DNA of 64,000 nucleotides from Arthrobacter russicus (GTDB taxonomy: Bacteria; Actinomycetota; Actinomycetes; Actinomycetales; Micrococcaceae): positions 2,604,001 through 2,668,000 of the forward strand of contig NZ_JAVDQF010000001.1 in the NCBI RefSeq assembly GCF_031454135.1. The letters are read 5' to 3'. Position numbers and translations under genes: made by a program. The notes beneath the pieces were generated by a model that was not told where the DNA came from, did no database searches, and saw only the letters and a list, made by a program, of their open reading frames with translations. This document shows, one piece after another, positions 17,157 to 25,583 of this stretch; position 1 is the first letter of the stretch, and each line of letters starts with the position of its first letter.

Positions 17157-17255
17157 GTGGGTTCAGTAATCAAGAAGCGCCGGAAGCGGATGGCGAAGAA
17201 GAAGCACCGTAAGCTGCTTCGCAAGACTCGTCACCAGCGCCGCAACAAGAAGTAA
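17157..17255 (+). CDS. 30S ribosomal protein bS22 (AURKAIP1/COX24 domain)
   Basis: A very short gene of 32 codons: GTG start, MGSVIKKRRKRMAKKKHRKL at the front and LRKTRHQRRNKK at the end. The protein is almost entirely Lys/Arg and matches the AURKAIP1/COX24 domain found in the mycobacterial small-subunit protein bS22. AGG at 17149-17151 lies five bases upstream as ribosome binding site. A strong terminator follows 18 bases after the stop. It would bind 16S rRNA in the 30S subunit. Confidence 0.9.
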   Translation: MGSVIKKRRKRMAKKKHRKLLRKTRHQRRNKK

Positions 17256-17273
17256 AACGGCGCCTCAGCGCTC

Positions 17274-17304
17274 AAAGGCCCGTCATGGAAATGGCGGGCC
17301 TTTT
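17274..17304 (+). terminator. Rho-independent terminator of bS22
   Basis: AAAGGCCCG (17274-17282) pairs with CGGGCCTTT (17295-17303). The stem extends inward through TCAT/ATGG with one G-U pair to a GGAA loop. A T4 run ends the right arm. Confidence 0.85.
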
Positions 17305-17333
17305 ACGTGCCCGGGGCAAGGCTGCTGCCGGGG

Positions 17334-18146
17334 TCAGTGCCGGCGCATCCGGCTGAAGCCGCGCCAGAGGCCGTAGACCGCCCCTGCGACGGTCGCGGCG
17401 CGCAACCCCAGGGTCGCGGCCCGGCGGCCGGCGCGGAAGTCGTAAATCGGCCAATTGTGGTCCCGGGCATGACGTCGCAGTTTGCTGTCCGGGTTGATCG
17501 CCACCGGGTGGCCGACCAGGGACAGCAACGGAATGTCGTTGTAGGAGTCGCTGTAAGCCCAGCTGCCGTCCAGATCCAGGCCATGTTCTTCGGCCAAAGC
17601 CTGCACCGCGACGGCTTTTGCCGGCCCGTGCAGGATCTCACCGACCAATCGACCGGTATAGGCCCCGTCCTCGATTTCACCCACGGTGCCGAGGGCGCCG
17701 GTCAGCTGCAAGCGCGAGGCGATCACCTGGGCCACCTCGATCGGCGTCGCAGTGACCAGCCAGACCTTGCGGCCCACGCGCAAATGCTGCTCGGCCAGCG
17801 CCCGGGCGCCCGGCCAGATCTTCGACTCGATCATTTCGTCGTAGACTTCCTGGCCCACTTGGGCGACGAAGTCCGCTTGGATCCCCGCCGCGAGGGTCAA
17901 GGCGGAGTTCTGCACCGAATGGATGTCATCCAGGTTTTCACCGCGCAAGATGAACTTCGCCTGCTTCCAAGCGAAACCGCAGGCCTGGCGGAGCGTGAAG
18001 GCCTTTTTCTGATACATCTTCCGGGCCAGATGGAACAGGCTGGCGCCGCGCATCAGAGTATTGTCGACGTCGAAAAATGCAGCCTCGCCCGGGTGGCCCG
18101 AGGTGGCCGAGGGCAGCTCGGCGACATGGGTATTCACTTCGGGCAT
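17334..18146 (-). CDS. HAD-IB family hydrolase (SerB-like phosphatase)
   Basis: A 270-residue HAD phosphatase of subclass IB. Motif I is AAFFDVDNTL with nucleophile Asp26 and Asp28, motif II is WLVTATPIEVA, and motif III/IV is WAYSDSYNDIPLL after GPAKAVAVQAL. The helical cap spans roughly residues 40-120. The C-terminus has a hydrophobic segment (AATLGLRAATVAGAVYGLW) and a basic end, so it may touch the membrane. Actinobacterial relatives sit beside glutaredoxin and rex as here. Substrate unknown; true phosphoserine phosphatase is unlikely from context. Confidence 0.88.
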   Translation of the reverse strand: MPEVNTHVAELPSATSGHPGEAAFFDVDNTLMRGASLFHLARKMYQKKAFTLRQACGFAWKQAKFILRGENLDDIHSVQNSALTLAAGIQADFVAQVGQEVYDEMIESKIWPGARALAEQHLRVGRKVWLVTATPIEVAQVIASRLQLTGALGTVGEIEDGAYTGRLVGEILHGPAKAVAVQALAEEHGLDLDGSWAYSDSYNDIPLLSLVGHPVAINPDSKLRRHARDHNWPIYDFRAGRRAATLGLRAATVAGAVYGLWRGFSRMRRH

Positions 18147-18220
18147 GGTACTGAGTTTAGTCAGTCTTTGCCCAGTGCCTAAGTTCCCGCGCGGACACGG
18201 TGCCGAAGTAGGCTGGGAAC

Positions 18221-18472
18221 ATGCCCGAAGACGCCCTGCTCCTCTTGGTGAAATCCCGGTGCCACCTCTGCGCCGCAGCCCGATCCGTGGTCTCCGAGGT
18301 GGCCGCCGAGTTCGGTTTGGCAGTCGCCGAACGCTCGATCGATGGCGACGCCGATTTGGCCGGCCGGTACGCCGAGGAGGTGCCGGTGCTCTTCATCGAC
18401 GGGGTGCAGCGTGATTTCTGGACCATCGATCCGGACCGGTTGCGGCGGCTGCTTTCGGCGCGCGCCGGCTGA
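18221..18472 (+). CDS. Glutaredoxin family protein
   Basis: An 83-residue thioredoxin-fold protein with redox motif CHLC (Cys14, Cys17) after LLLLVKSR and the cis-Pro in EEVPVLFIDG. It lacks other domains. It is divergent from the HAD phosphatase and lies 144 bases upstream of rex, so it fits a small redox-related neighbourhood. Partner and substrate are unknown. Confidence 0.85.
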   Translation: MPEDALLLLVKSRCHLCAAARSVVSEVAAEFGLAVAERSIDGDADLAGRYAEEVPVLFIDGVQRDFWTIDPDRLRRLLSARAG

Positions 18473-18616
18473 CCAGGTCGGGCCGCCGGGGGCAATCGGG
18501 TTTTGGGAATGCGCAGACCGAGGATCTACAGTGGAAACATTCCCGTGCAGCACGGCCTCGGGTGCTGACTCGGTGGCCGCGGCACGGAGGCTTCGACGTC
18601 CGACGATGGAGAACAG

Positions 18617-19330
18617 GTGACCGCAGCGCAGATCCCGCCGCAAGGCAGTGCTGCGGGTTCTCCGGGCGCGGAGCAAGATGTCGAAGCCCGGGTCATTCCG
18701 CCGGCCGCGGTGGCCCGATTGACGCTTTATCTGCGGGCCTTGAACGTCTTGCTCGCCGAGGGGACCGAGCGGGTGTCCTCCGAAGAGCTGGCCGAAGGAT
18801 GCGGCGTCAGCTCGACCAATGTGCGCAAGGACCTCTCCTACCTGGGTTCCTACGGCACGCGCGGGGTGGGCTATGAGGTCCAATACCTGAGCAGAAGGAT
18901 CTCCAAGGCGCTGGGGCTGACCCAGGAATGGCGGGTTGCCATCGTGGGCGCAGGCAACCTGGGCCGAGCCCTGGCCCGCTACGCGGGTTTCGAAAACCGC
19001 GGGTTCGACGTGGTGGCGCTGTTGGACGCGGACCAGATGGTGATCGGCCAGGAAGTCGGCTGGTTGCGGGTCAGCGATGTGCTCGACCTGGAAGCCGTGC
19101 TGCACCGCACCCGGGCCAATATGGTGGTTCTGGCGCTGCCTGCCGGCGCCGCGCAGACCATGTGCGATCGGGTGATCGAAGCCGGTGTGCACAGCATCCT
19201 CAGCTTCGCACCGGTGATGCTGCAGGTCCCGGAGCACGTCAACTTGCGGAAAGTGGACATGGCCACGGAATTGCAGATTCTGGCCTATCACGCCCAACGG
19301 CTGCCGGAACCCGGTGCTACTAGCGCTTGA
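18617..19330 (+). CDS. rex: Redox-sensing transcriptional repressor Rex
   Basis: A 237-residue NADH/NAD+ sensor. The N-terminal winged helix is AVARLTLYLRALNVLLAEG, then SSEELAEGCGVSSTNVRKDL and YLGSYGTRGVGYEV. The Rossmann domain starts WRVAIVGAGNLGRALARY, and the C-terminal swapped helix includes HVNLRKVDMATELQILAYH. In actinobacteria Rex represses respiratory genes when NADH is high; the cytochrome c maturation and menaquinone genes nearby fit that theme, though no Rex operator was recognised here. The GTG at 18617 has GGAGAACAG just before it. Its last 11 bases overlap the convergent membrane protein gene. Confidence 0.95.
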   Translation: MTAAQIPPQGSAAGSPGAEQDVEARVIPPAAVARLTLYLRALNVLLAEGTERVSSEELAEGCGVSSTNVRKDLSYLGSYGTRGVGYEVQYLSRRISKALGLTQEWRVAIVGAGNLGRALARYAGFENRGFDVVALLDADQMVIGQEVGWLRVSDVLDLEAVLHRTRANMVVLALPAGAAQTMCDRVIEAGVHSILSFAPVMLQVPEHVNLRKVDMATELQILAYHAQRLPEPGATSA

Positions 19331-19937
19331 AATACTCCCGGCTGGGCGCCAACCAGCAGTAGACGATGCCCAGGACGCCCAAGCCGACCTGGACGATCGC
19401 GAAGGGGCTGCCGACCAACATCGTCAAAGACAAAACCGCGAGCACGGTTCCCAGCATCCTGGCCCAGCGCTTGCCGGCCCGGATGTTGAATGCCACCAAA
19501 AGGTAGAGCGCGAGTCCGATCGCATTGAAGACGAACGACAACGTGATCACGGTGTCGACCATCGAGGCGTTCAGCTCGGGGAATTGCGCCATGGAGTCCA
19601 AGACCACGGACCGCATTTGCGGAATCTGGAACAGCCCGATGACCGAAATCGCCAAATGCACGATCGCTGCGGCGATGATCATCACGAACCCGCGTTGCAC
19701 CAAGGCCGGGACTCCGGCAGGCGTCGGCGCAGCGGGCTGCCACGGTGGCGGGCTGTGCGGGTCCGGCACCGGCCCGGCCTGGTTCGGTTGAACTTGTTGG
19801 TTCGGCGGAACGTAGCCCTCCGGGGCGTACTGGCCATAGCGGGGCACTCCCGGGGCGATTTCCGGGAATTGGCCGGGGACAGCGGGGCTCGAACCGTCGT
19901 GGTCCTGCGGGCCGGGGCCCTGCGGCGGAGTGCTCAT
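19320..19937 (-). CDS. Pro-rich N-terminus, four-helix membrane protein
   Basis: A 205-residue protein of unknown function. The first ~80 residues are Pro/Gln/Gly-rich and probably disordered and cytoplasmic. They are followed by four hydrophobic segments (FVMIIAAAIVHLAISVIGLF, VITLSFVFNAIGLALYLLVA, MLGTVLAVLSLTMLVG, VQVGLGVLGIVYCWL) and the tail LAPSREYFKR. The ATG at 19937 is preceded by AAGGA. A very similar architecture in the next gene upstream suggests a tandem paralogous pair. Its 3' end overlaps rex tail to tail. Confidence 0.75.
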   Translation of the reverse strand: MSTPPQGPGPQDHDGSSPAVPGQFPEIAPGVPRYGQYAPEGYVPPNQQVQPNQAGPVPDPHSPPPWQPAAPTPAGVPALVQRGFVMIIAAAIVHLAISVIGLFQIPQMRSVVLDSMAQFPELNASMVDTVITLSFVFNAIGLALYLLVAFNIRAGKRWARMLGTVLAVLSLTMLVGSPFAIVQVGLGVLGIVYCWLAPSREYFKR

Positions 19938-19998
19938 CTGAATCCTTGCCAATCGAATCGCGTACGGGTGCCGTGCCGCGGTATTCGCTTCGGGTACG

Positions 19999-20042
19999 AA
20001 AAAGCGGGCCGGGGCAGGTTATTCAACCCTACCCCGGCCCGC
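19999..20042 (-). terminator. Terminator of the upstream membrane protein gene (minus strand)
   Basis: GCGGGCCGGGGCAGG (20004-20018) and CCTACCCCGGCCCGC (20028-20042) form a 15-bp stem with one mismatch. On the minus strand it is followed by T5 (19999-20003). It lies 24 bases after the stop at 20066. Confidence 0.85.
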
Positions 20043-20065
20043 CCGGTGTGCGCCTGCCGTAGAGC

Positions 20066-20758
20066 TCAGGCAGTGCCTTGCTTCTGCGAATTGATCCAGG
20101 CCGATGATTCCGGCAACCACATCAAGACCGCTGCGATGACTCCCAAGAAGCCGATTCCGGCTCCGAAGAACACCAGGATGAAAGAGATCACGGCGAGGAC
20201 GCTCAACGCCATCCGGGGCCATTGCAGACCCTCCTTGAGCTTCATCGCGGAAACCACGATCGCGGCAATCACCACCAGGGCGACGATCGAAAGGACGATG
20301 CCTCCGATGCCCTGCGCCGTGTAGTCGTAAACCACCACGCCCAGGATGCTGTCGCTTTTCCGGACCAGCAAAGTGAAGGAGAAGATCAAGCCGATAATCG
20401 TGGTGAGCAGCCACAGGCCGGCTCCAATGATCCAGATCAGGTAGGAGATTTTCAGGAGCATCGGCAATCCGTTGACATTGAAAATCCCGCTGAAACCGCC
20501 CTTGGGCATGACATCGTTGATGGATTTCGGCGCATCGGCCGGGATCTCGAACTTGAAATCGTTGCTCGCGCCCGGCTGTTGCGGAGGCTGCTGGTACTGC
20601 GGCTGCTGATACTGCGGCGCCGCATATCCTGGCTGCTGCGGGGTGCTCGTCCCGGGTCCTTGCGAAGCGGGATTCCCAGTCGGCGCACCCGCTGCTGGCT
20701 GCTGCGGCGGCTGGTACGGCGGCTCGCCTTGATTCGGGTTTTCGGGGGTTGTACTCAT
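20066..20758 (-). CDS. Pro/Gln-rich N-terminus, multi-helix membrane protein
   Basis: A 230-residue protein. Residues 1-65 are a low-complexity Pro/Gln/Tyr-rich segment (for example QYQQPQYQQPPQQPG). Three long hydrophobic regions follow (IWIIGAGLWLLTTIIGLIFS, IGGIVLSIVALVVIAAIVV and SVLAVISFILVFFGAG then IGFLGVIAAVLMWL), giving about four helices. The end WLPESSAWINSQKQ parallels WLAPSREYFKR of its neighbour. Start ATG 20758 chosen because similarity begins there; no good ribosome binding site is visible. A strong terminator separates it from the next gene. Function unknown. Confidence 0.72.
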   Translation of the reverse strand: MSTTPENPNQGEPPYQPPQQPAAGAPTGNPASQGPGTSTPQQPGYAAPQYQQPQYQQPPQQPGASNDFKFEIPADAPKSINDVMPKGGFSGIFNVNGLPMLLKISYLIWIIGAGLWLLTTIIGLIFSFTLLVRKSDSILGVVVYDYTAQGIGGIVLSIVALVVIAAIVVSAMKLKEGLQWPRMALSVLAVISFILVFFGAGIGFLGVIAAVLMWLPESSAWINSQKQGTA

Positions 20759-20814
20759 GCGAACACTGTATTGCTCCAGATGGTTTTTGCATAGGGTTTT
20801 CGGCTGGCCCTTAA

Positions 20815-20850
20815 GCTGGAAAAACCCCGGAAATCCGGGGTTTTTCCAGC
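20815..20850. terminator. Bidirectional terminator-like hairpin
   Basis: GCTGGAAAAACCCCGG (20815-20830) and CCGGGGTTTTTCCAGC (20835-20850) form a perfect 16-bp stem with a 4-base AAAT loop. It lies about 100 bases downstream of the yceI stop on the minus strand and just upstream of the membrane protein gene, so it most likely ends the yceI transcript. Confidence 0.8.
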
Positions 20851-20951
20851 GCCACAGCAAAAATCTTGCCTCAATGCTGATGAGAATGGCATTCATTCCC
20901 GGCGACAGCGTCCCGAAAATATGCCTCTAGGGGCACATTTTCGGGTTCGGC

Positions 20952-21503
20952 TCAGGCTCGGACGAATTCCAGTTCGAGGCTGATCGTGACCTTGTCGCCG
21001 ACCAGAACGCCGCCGGCTTCCAAGGCCGCGTTCCAGGTCAGGCCGAAGTCTTTCCGGCTGATCGTGGTTTGTCCGCTGAAGCCCGCGCGGGTGGTGCCGA
21101 AGGGGTCGACGACCGAACCGTTGAACTCGGTTTCGAAGGTGGTCGGCAGCGTGATCCCGCGGATCGTGAGGTCGCCGGTGAGCGCATAGGTTTCGCCCTG
21201 GCCGGCGAGCGAGGTGGAGACGAAGGTCAGCTCCGGGAACTGCTCGGCATCCAGGAAGTCTCCGCTGCGCACGTGCGCATCGCGATTCGGGTCGCCGGAG
21301 AAGAAGCTCTCCGTCTTGATGGTTGCAGTCACCGAAGAATCGCCCAGGGTCTCGCCCACGGTCGCAGTTGCTTCCACTTCGCCGAACTTTCCGCGGACTT
21401 TGGAAATCCCGGCGTGCCGCACGGAAAATCCGACTTCGCTGTGCGAACCGTCCAGCGTCCAGGTGCCGGCATCCAGGCCGCTCGGGGTGCTTTCGATGGT
21501 CAT
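20952..21503 (-). CDS. YceI family protein
   Basis: A 183-residue lipocalin-like YceI-domain protein, expected to bind a polyisoprenoid or similar lipid in its barrel. Family marks: TWTLDGSHSEVGFSVRHAG at the N-terminus, KVRGKFGEVEATATV, FPELTFVSTSL, LTGDLTIRGIT and the closing VGDKVTISLELEFV. There is no signal peptide, so this version is cytoplasmic, as is usual in actinobacteria. GAGGAGGACTT directly before ATG 21503 fixes the start. It is monocistronic, with a hairpin terminator downstream. Confidence 0.92.
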   Translation of the reverse strand: MTIESTPSGLDAGTWTLDGSHSEVGFSVRHAGISKVRGKFGEVEATATVGETLGDSSVTATIKTESFFSGDPNRDAHVRSGDFLDAEQFPELTFVSTSLAGQGETYALTGDLTIRGITLPTTFETEFNGSVVDPFGTTRAGFSGQTTISRKDFGLTWNAALEAGGVLVGDKVTISLELEFVRA

Positions 21504-21674
21504 AAGTCCTCCTCGTATGGCGGTCGGCCGCAACGGGCCGGTGCTCGATTTTGCCGACGGTGTGTCCGGCTCACTTACAAGAATCATGCAAACGCATCTT
21601 TTATTCCAGGCTTTCGGAAAAATTCTCAGGGAAGCCGATTACCCCCGGCAACCCGATTTTGAGAGACTGGGGGC

Positions 21675-22337
21675 ATGCCTTCTGCCACCGTCCATCTGCT
21701 CCGTCATGGTGAGGTCTTCAACCCGGAGGGCGTCCTCTACGGACGGCTGCCGAATTTCCATCTCTCCGACCGGGGCGTGGCGATGGCGGTACTGGCTGCG
21801 GAATACTTCCAGTCCCTGGCCGGTCGAGGCGCGGTGTTCGCGGTTTTGCGGGCCTCGCCGTTGACCCGGGCGCAAGAGACGGCGCAGCCCACGGCCAGTG
21901 CACTCGGTTTGGCGATCGGCACGGACCAGCGGTTGATCGAAGCCGGGAACGACTTCGAGGGACTCAAAATGTCGCCCGCGGAATTGCTCAAGCCGATTCA
22001 TTGGCCGAAGCTGGTCAACCCGTTCCGGCCTTCTTGGGGCGAGTCCTACCGGGCGCAGGTGGACCGGATGCGATTGGCCGTCGATGACGCGCGGCGGGCC
22101 GCCGTCGAACGCGCGGGCGACGGCGCGCAGGCGATTTTGGTGAGCCACCAATTGCCGATCTGGGTGAGCCGGCTGAGTGCGGAACGGCGTCGGCTCTTCC
22201 ACGACCCGCGCCGGCGCGACTGCAGTTTGGCTTCGGTCACCTCCTTGGAGTTCGACGGCGAGCGGTTGTCCGGCGTCGGCTATCACGAGCCGGCCGCAGG
22301 GCTGTTGCCGGGGGCAACCGCTACCGCAGGAGCTTGA
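21675..22337 (+). CDS. Histidine phosphatase (phosphoglycerate mutase-like) family protein
   Basis: A 220-residue protein of the histidine phosphatase superfamily. The catalytic motif is VHLLRHGEVFNPEG; the second conserved region is LRASPLTRAQETAQP and the third ILVSHQLPIWVSRL with the second catalytic His. Length fits the small cytosolic phosphatase branch. GGGGGC precedes the ATG. It lies upstream of, and in the same direction as, the cytochrome c maturation operon, a common actinobacterial arrangement. The substrate is not predictable. Confidence 0.88.
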   Translation: MPSATVHLLRHGEVFNPEGVLYGRLPNFHLSDRGVAMAVLAAEYFQSLAGRGAVFAVLRASPLTRAQETAQPTASALGLAIGTDQRLIEAGNDFEGLKMSPAELLKPIHWPKLVNPFRPSWGESYRAQVDRMRLAVDDARRAAVERAGDGAQAILVSHQLPIWVSRLSAERRRLFHDPRRRDCSLASVTSLEFDGERLSGVGYHEPAAGLLPGATATAGA

Positions 22338-22432
22338 GCGTGCTCCGGGGATGCGTAACAATTGAATTTCGACGTCTTGTAGAATTGTCTCGGACGGACT
22401 GAATCACGAACTCGAATGGGCAGGATCTGGTA

Positions 22433-23140
22433 GTGGACGCTTGGCGTTTTACGAAACCATCGAATCGACAACCAACCGGAACGCTGCGGCGGCCGGCGAG
22501 GCCGAGTCGGCGTTTCCTGTTCGGCGCAATGGCGCTCGGTGCGGCCTTGGTGTTGAGCGGATGCTCGGCCAATGACTCATTGGCTCAGCAGGCGAATGCC
22601 GGAGACAACAAGAATTATGTGGCCGGGGACGGCTCGGTCACCGAATTCGCCGCGGACAAGCGTGGCGAACCAGTCAAGTTCGTCGGTACGCTCTACGGCG
22701 GCAAAAAGGTCGATTCGAGCTCGTTCGTGGGATCGGTGACCGTGCTCAATTTCTGGTTCGCCGCCTGTGCGCCGTGCCGGGTGGAGGCGCCGGACTTGGA
22801 AGCGCTTAACCAAGAACTCGGCCCTAAAGGCGCCAACTTCTACGGGGTCAATGTCCGTGACGCGGAAGGCACCGCGCTGCCGTTCATCCGGACCTTCAAT
22901 CTGACATACCCGAGCTTCGAGGACAAGGACGGCGCAGTTCTGCTGAGCGTTTCGGCCACCGTGCCGCCGGCGGCTGTGCCCACCACCTTGGTCCTGGACA
23001 AACAGGGCCGGGTTGCCTCCCGAATCCTGGGCCTGGCCGAAAAGAGCACCCTCGACGCCTTGATCAAAACTGCTTTGAACGAAGCAGGCCCGGACGCCGG
23101 TACGGGCAGCGGCTCTGCTTCGCCCTCGGCGCAGAAGTGA
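22433..23140 (+). CDS. TlpA/ResA-like thiol-disulfide oxidoreductase, lipoprotein
   Basis: A 235-residue exported thioredoxin-like protein. A basic N-terminus and hydrophobic stretch end in the lipobox LVLSGC (Cys44), so it should be anchored to the outer face of the membrane. The redox motif is Cys112-Ala-Pro-Cys115 in NFWFAACAPCRVEAP. It is expected to reduce apocytochrome c cysteines, receiving electrons from CcdA, whose GTG start overlaps its last codons by 4 bases. The start is GTG 22433. Confidence 0.92.
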   Translation: MDAWRFTKPSNRQPTGTLRRPARPSRRFLFGAMALGAALVLSGCSANDSLAQQANAGDNKNYVAGDGSVTEFAADKRGEPVKFVGTLYGGKKVDSSSFVGSVTVLNFWFAACAPCRVEAPDLEALNQELGPKGANFYGVNVRDAEGTALPFIRTFNLTYPSFEDKDGAVLLSVSATVPPAAVPTTLVLDKQGRVASRILGLAEKSTLDALIKTALNEAGPDAGTGSGSASPSAQK

Positions 23141-23886
23141 ACAATCCGTTCGCCGAGGCGATTCAGAACGGCTCGCTGCTGCTGGCAATGCCGGTGGCGC
23201 TGCTGGCCGGTCTGGTCTCCTTCCTTTCGCCCTGCGTCCTGCCTTTGGTGCCCGGGTACCTGGGGTATGTCACCGGCCTCACCGGAGTAGACCTGGGTCA
23301 ACAGCGCCGCGGCCGGATGTTCTTGGGGATTTCGCTCTTCGTGCTCGGATTCACCGTGGTCTTCGTCGCTTTGGGCACGGCGCTGGGCGCCATTGGGACC
23401 TGGGTCTCCACCAATGCGGGCTGGATCACCCAGCTGATGGGCGTCGTCGTGATCGTGCTCGGCATCGTTTTCATGGGCGGTTTCGGGATGTTCCAGCGCG
23501 AGGCGCGGATCCATGCCAAACCGCCGGCCGGGCTCTGGGGGGCGCCGGTGCTGGGCCTGACGTTCGGCTTGGGCTGGGTGCCCTGCATCGGCCCGACGCT
23601 GAGCGCAGTCCAATTGCTTTCCTTCTCGGGCGGCACCAGCGCCACCAAGGGAGCGTTGCTGACCTTCATCTACTCTCTGGGGTTGGGGCTCCCGTTCCTG
23701 CTGATCGCGCTCGGTTTCCGGCGGGGCATGGGCGCGCTGGAGTTCTTCCGCAAGCACCGCTTGCTGCTGCAGCGGGTCGGCGGTGGCATGCTGATCGCAG
23801 TGGGTCTGCTGATGGTCACCGGAGTGTGGAATCTTCTGATCAACCAATTGCAGCTGTGGGTCTTCACGGTTAAGTTGCCGATTTGA
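23137..23886 (+). CDS. ccdA: Cytochrome c biogenesis protein CcdA
   Basis: A 249-residue membrane protein with six predicted helices that carries reducing equivalents from cytoplasmic thioredoxin to the extracellular TlpA/ResA-type protein. The paired cysteines are in SFLSPCVLPLVPGY (Cys33) and LGWVPCIGPTLS (Cys150), the inverted-repeat signature of CcdA. GTG start overlaps the tlpA-like gene by 4 bases and its TGA shares a base with the ATG of resB, so the operon is translationally coupled. Confidence 0.95.
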   Translation: MNNPFAEAIQNGSLLLAMPVALLAGLVSFLSPCVLPLVPGYLGYVTGLTGVDLGQQRRGRMFLGISLFVLGFTVVFVALGTALGAIGTWVSTNAGWITQLMGVVVIVLGIVFMGGFGMFQREARIHAKPPAGLWGAPVLGLTFGLGWVPCIGPTLSAVQLLSFSGGTSATKGALLTFIYSLGLGLPFLLIALGFRRGMGALEFFRKHRLLLQRVGGGMLIAVGLLMVTGVWNLLINQLQLWVFTVKLPI

Positions 23887-25583
23887 TGGGTGAGAAATTG
23901 AGTTCGAAGAAAAAAACGTCCGGAGCAGCGGACCAGACGGCCAAGGACGATGTCGCCCTGCCGAAGTTGGGATTCCTCGGCATGCTGCGCTGGATCTGGA
24001 CCCAGCTGACCAGTATGCGGACGGCACTTTTCCTGCTGCTGATGGTGGCTGTGGCCTCGGTGCCCGGCTCGATCTTCCCGCAGCGGATCCAAAGCACCGC
24101 AGTGGTCGCCAAGTACATCCAGGACAATCCGGTCTCCGGGCCGATCATGGACTGGTTCCAGCTGTTCGACGTGTTCGAATCATCCTGGTTCTCGGCAATC
24201 TACATCTTGCTTTTCATCTCGCTCATCGGCTGCGTGGTGCCGCGGGCCCGGCAGCACTACAAAGCCATGCGCTCGGTGCCGCCGCGCACCCCGGCGCGGC
24301 TCTCCCGACTGCCCGAATACGGCACGCTGCAGATTCCGGCGGCCGCCGGCCTGAGTGCGCAGGCGGCGATCGAAGACGCCCGGGCCATCTTGAAGAAACG
24401 CGGTTACCGGGTCGACGTGCGGGACGGGGACCGGCCCAGCGTCGGGGCCGAGCGCGGATTCCTCAAGGAAATCGGCAACCTGGTGTTCCATGTATCGCTG
24501 ATCGGTGTGCTGGTCGCGGTGGCGATCGGCGGCCTGTTCGGCTTCTCCTACCAGCGGGTCTTGGTCACCGGGGACACCGTGGTCAACAACCTCGCCTCGA
24601 TCGACCAATTCACCAAGGGCACGAACTTCGACCCGAATTGGCTGCAGCCGTTCTCGGTGCAATTGGACAAGTTCGATGTGCAATTCGACCGGAATTCGAC
24701 CTCGCGGAAAGTCCAGCCACTGGATTTCACCGCGTATCTGACGGTCAAAGACTCACCGGAGGCGCAACCGCAGCAGAAGATCCTCAAGGTCAATGAGCCG
24801 CTCGAAGTCGCCAACACCTCGCTCTACCTCTTGGGCAACGGCTATGCGCCGCACTTCACGGTCAGGGACGGGAACGGCAATGTCGCGTTCTCCGACTTCG
24901 TCGTGGCCAGGTTGCAGGATCCGGACTTCACTTCCTCGGTGGTGATCAAGGTCCCGGATGCCAAACCAGACCAACTGAGCTTCTCCGGGCTGTTCCTGCC
25001 GACGGCTTTCCAGGGCGCGGACGGGGTGGACATCTCGATCGATCCCGATCCCGGCAACCCGAAGGTGCTGCTCAATTCGTACTACGGCGACCTGGGCCTG
25101 GACAATGGCCAACCGCAGAACGTCTTCGTGCTGGATGCATCGAAGCTGAAGCCGCTCAACGACCGGAAACTCCCGGCCGGCGGAATCAGCCTTTCCGGCG
25201 GGCAGACCTACCAGCTGCCGGAGGGCAAAGGGTCGATCACCTTCGACGGGCTGACCCGGTATGCGGGCATCGAAGTGCGGTCGAACCCGGCCCAGCAATA
25301 CGTCCTGCTCTTCTCGGTCACCGCGGTGATCGGGCTGCTCGGATCCTTGTTCCTTTCGCGGCGTCGGATCTGGGTCCGCACGGGTGAGCATCCGGACGGC
25401 CGGGTGATGGTGGAGTACGGTCTGCTGGCCCGCGGCGAGGACTACCGTTTATCCTCCGAGGCGAGCGGTTTGCGCAACCAACTGGTCAAGACCTGGAATA
25501 TCTCGGAGAATAGCGAACAGGATGAACGTGCTGGGGCCGAAGACGCCACCGCTGCCGAAGATCCGAAAGCAAAGGAAGACTAA
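23886..25583 (+). CDS. resB: Cytochrome c biogenesis protein ResB
   Basis: A 565-residue ResB/Ccs1 protein, the partner of CcsB in system II heme export and ligation. After a charged N-terminus, LRWIWTQLTSMRTALFLLLM starts helix 1, followed by helices near IYILLFISLIGCVVP and LVFHVSLIGVLVAVAIGGLF. A large extracellular domain then runs to the last helix YVLLFSVTAVIGLLGSLFL. The C-terminal tail is acidic. The start is ATG 23886, overlapping the ccdA stop (TGATG). The ccsB ATG overlaps its TAA (TAATG). Confidence 0.93.
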   Translation: MGEKLSSKKKTSGAADQTAKDDVALPKLGFLGMLRWIWTQLTSMRTALFLLLMVAVASVPGSIFPQRIQSTAVVAKYIQDNPVSGPIMDWFQLFDVFESSWFSAIYILLFISLIGCVVPRARQHYKAMRSVPPRTPARLSRLPEYGTLQIPAAAGLSAQAAIEDARAILKKRGYRVDVRDGDRPSVGAERGFLKEIGNLVFHVSLIGVLVAVAIGGLFGFSYQRVLVTGDTVVNNLASIDQFTKGTNFDPNWLQPFSVQLDKFDVQFDRNSTSRKVQPLDFTAYLTVKDSPEAQPQQKILKVNEPLEVANTSLYLLGNGYAPHFTVRDGNGNVAFSDFVVARLQDPDFTSSVVIKVPDAKPDQLSFSGLFLPTAFQGADGVDISIDPDPGNPKVLLNSYYGDLGLDNGQPQNVFVLDASKLKPLNDRKLPAGGISLSGGQTYQLPEGKGSITFDGLTRYAGIEVRSNPAQQYVLLFSVTAVIGLLGSLFLSRRRIWVRTGEHPDGRVMVEYGLLARGEDYRLSSEASGLRNQLVKTWNISENSEQDERAGAEDATAAEDPKAKED

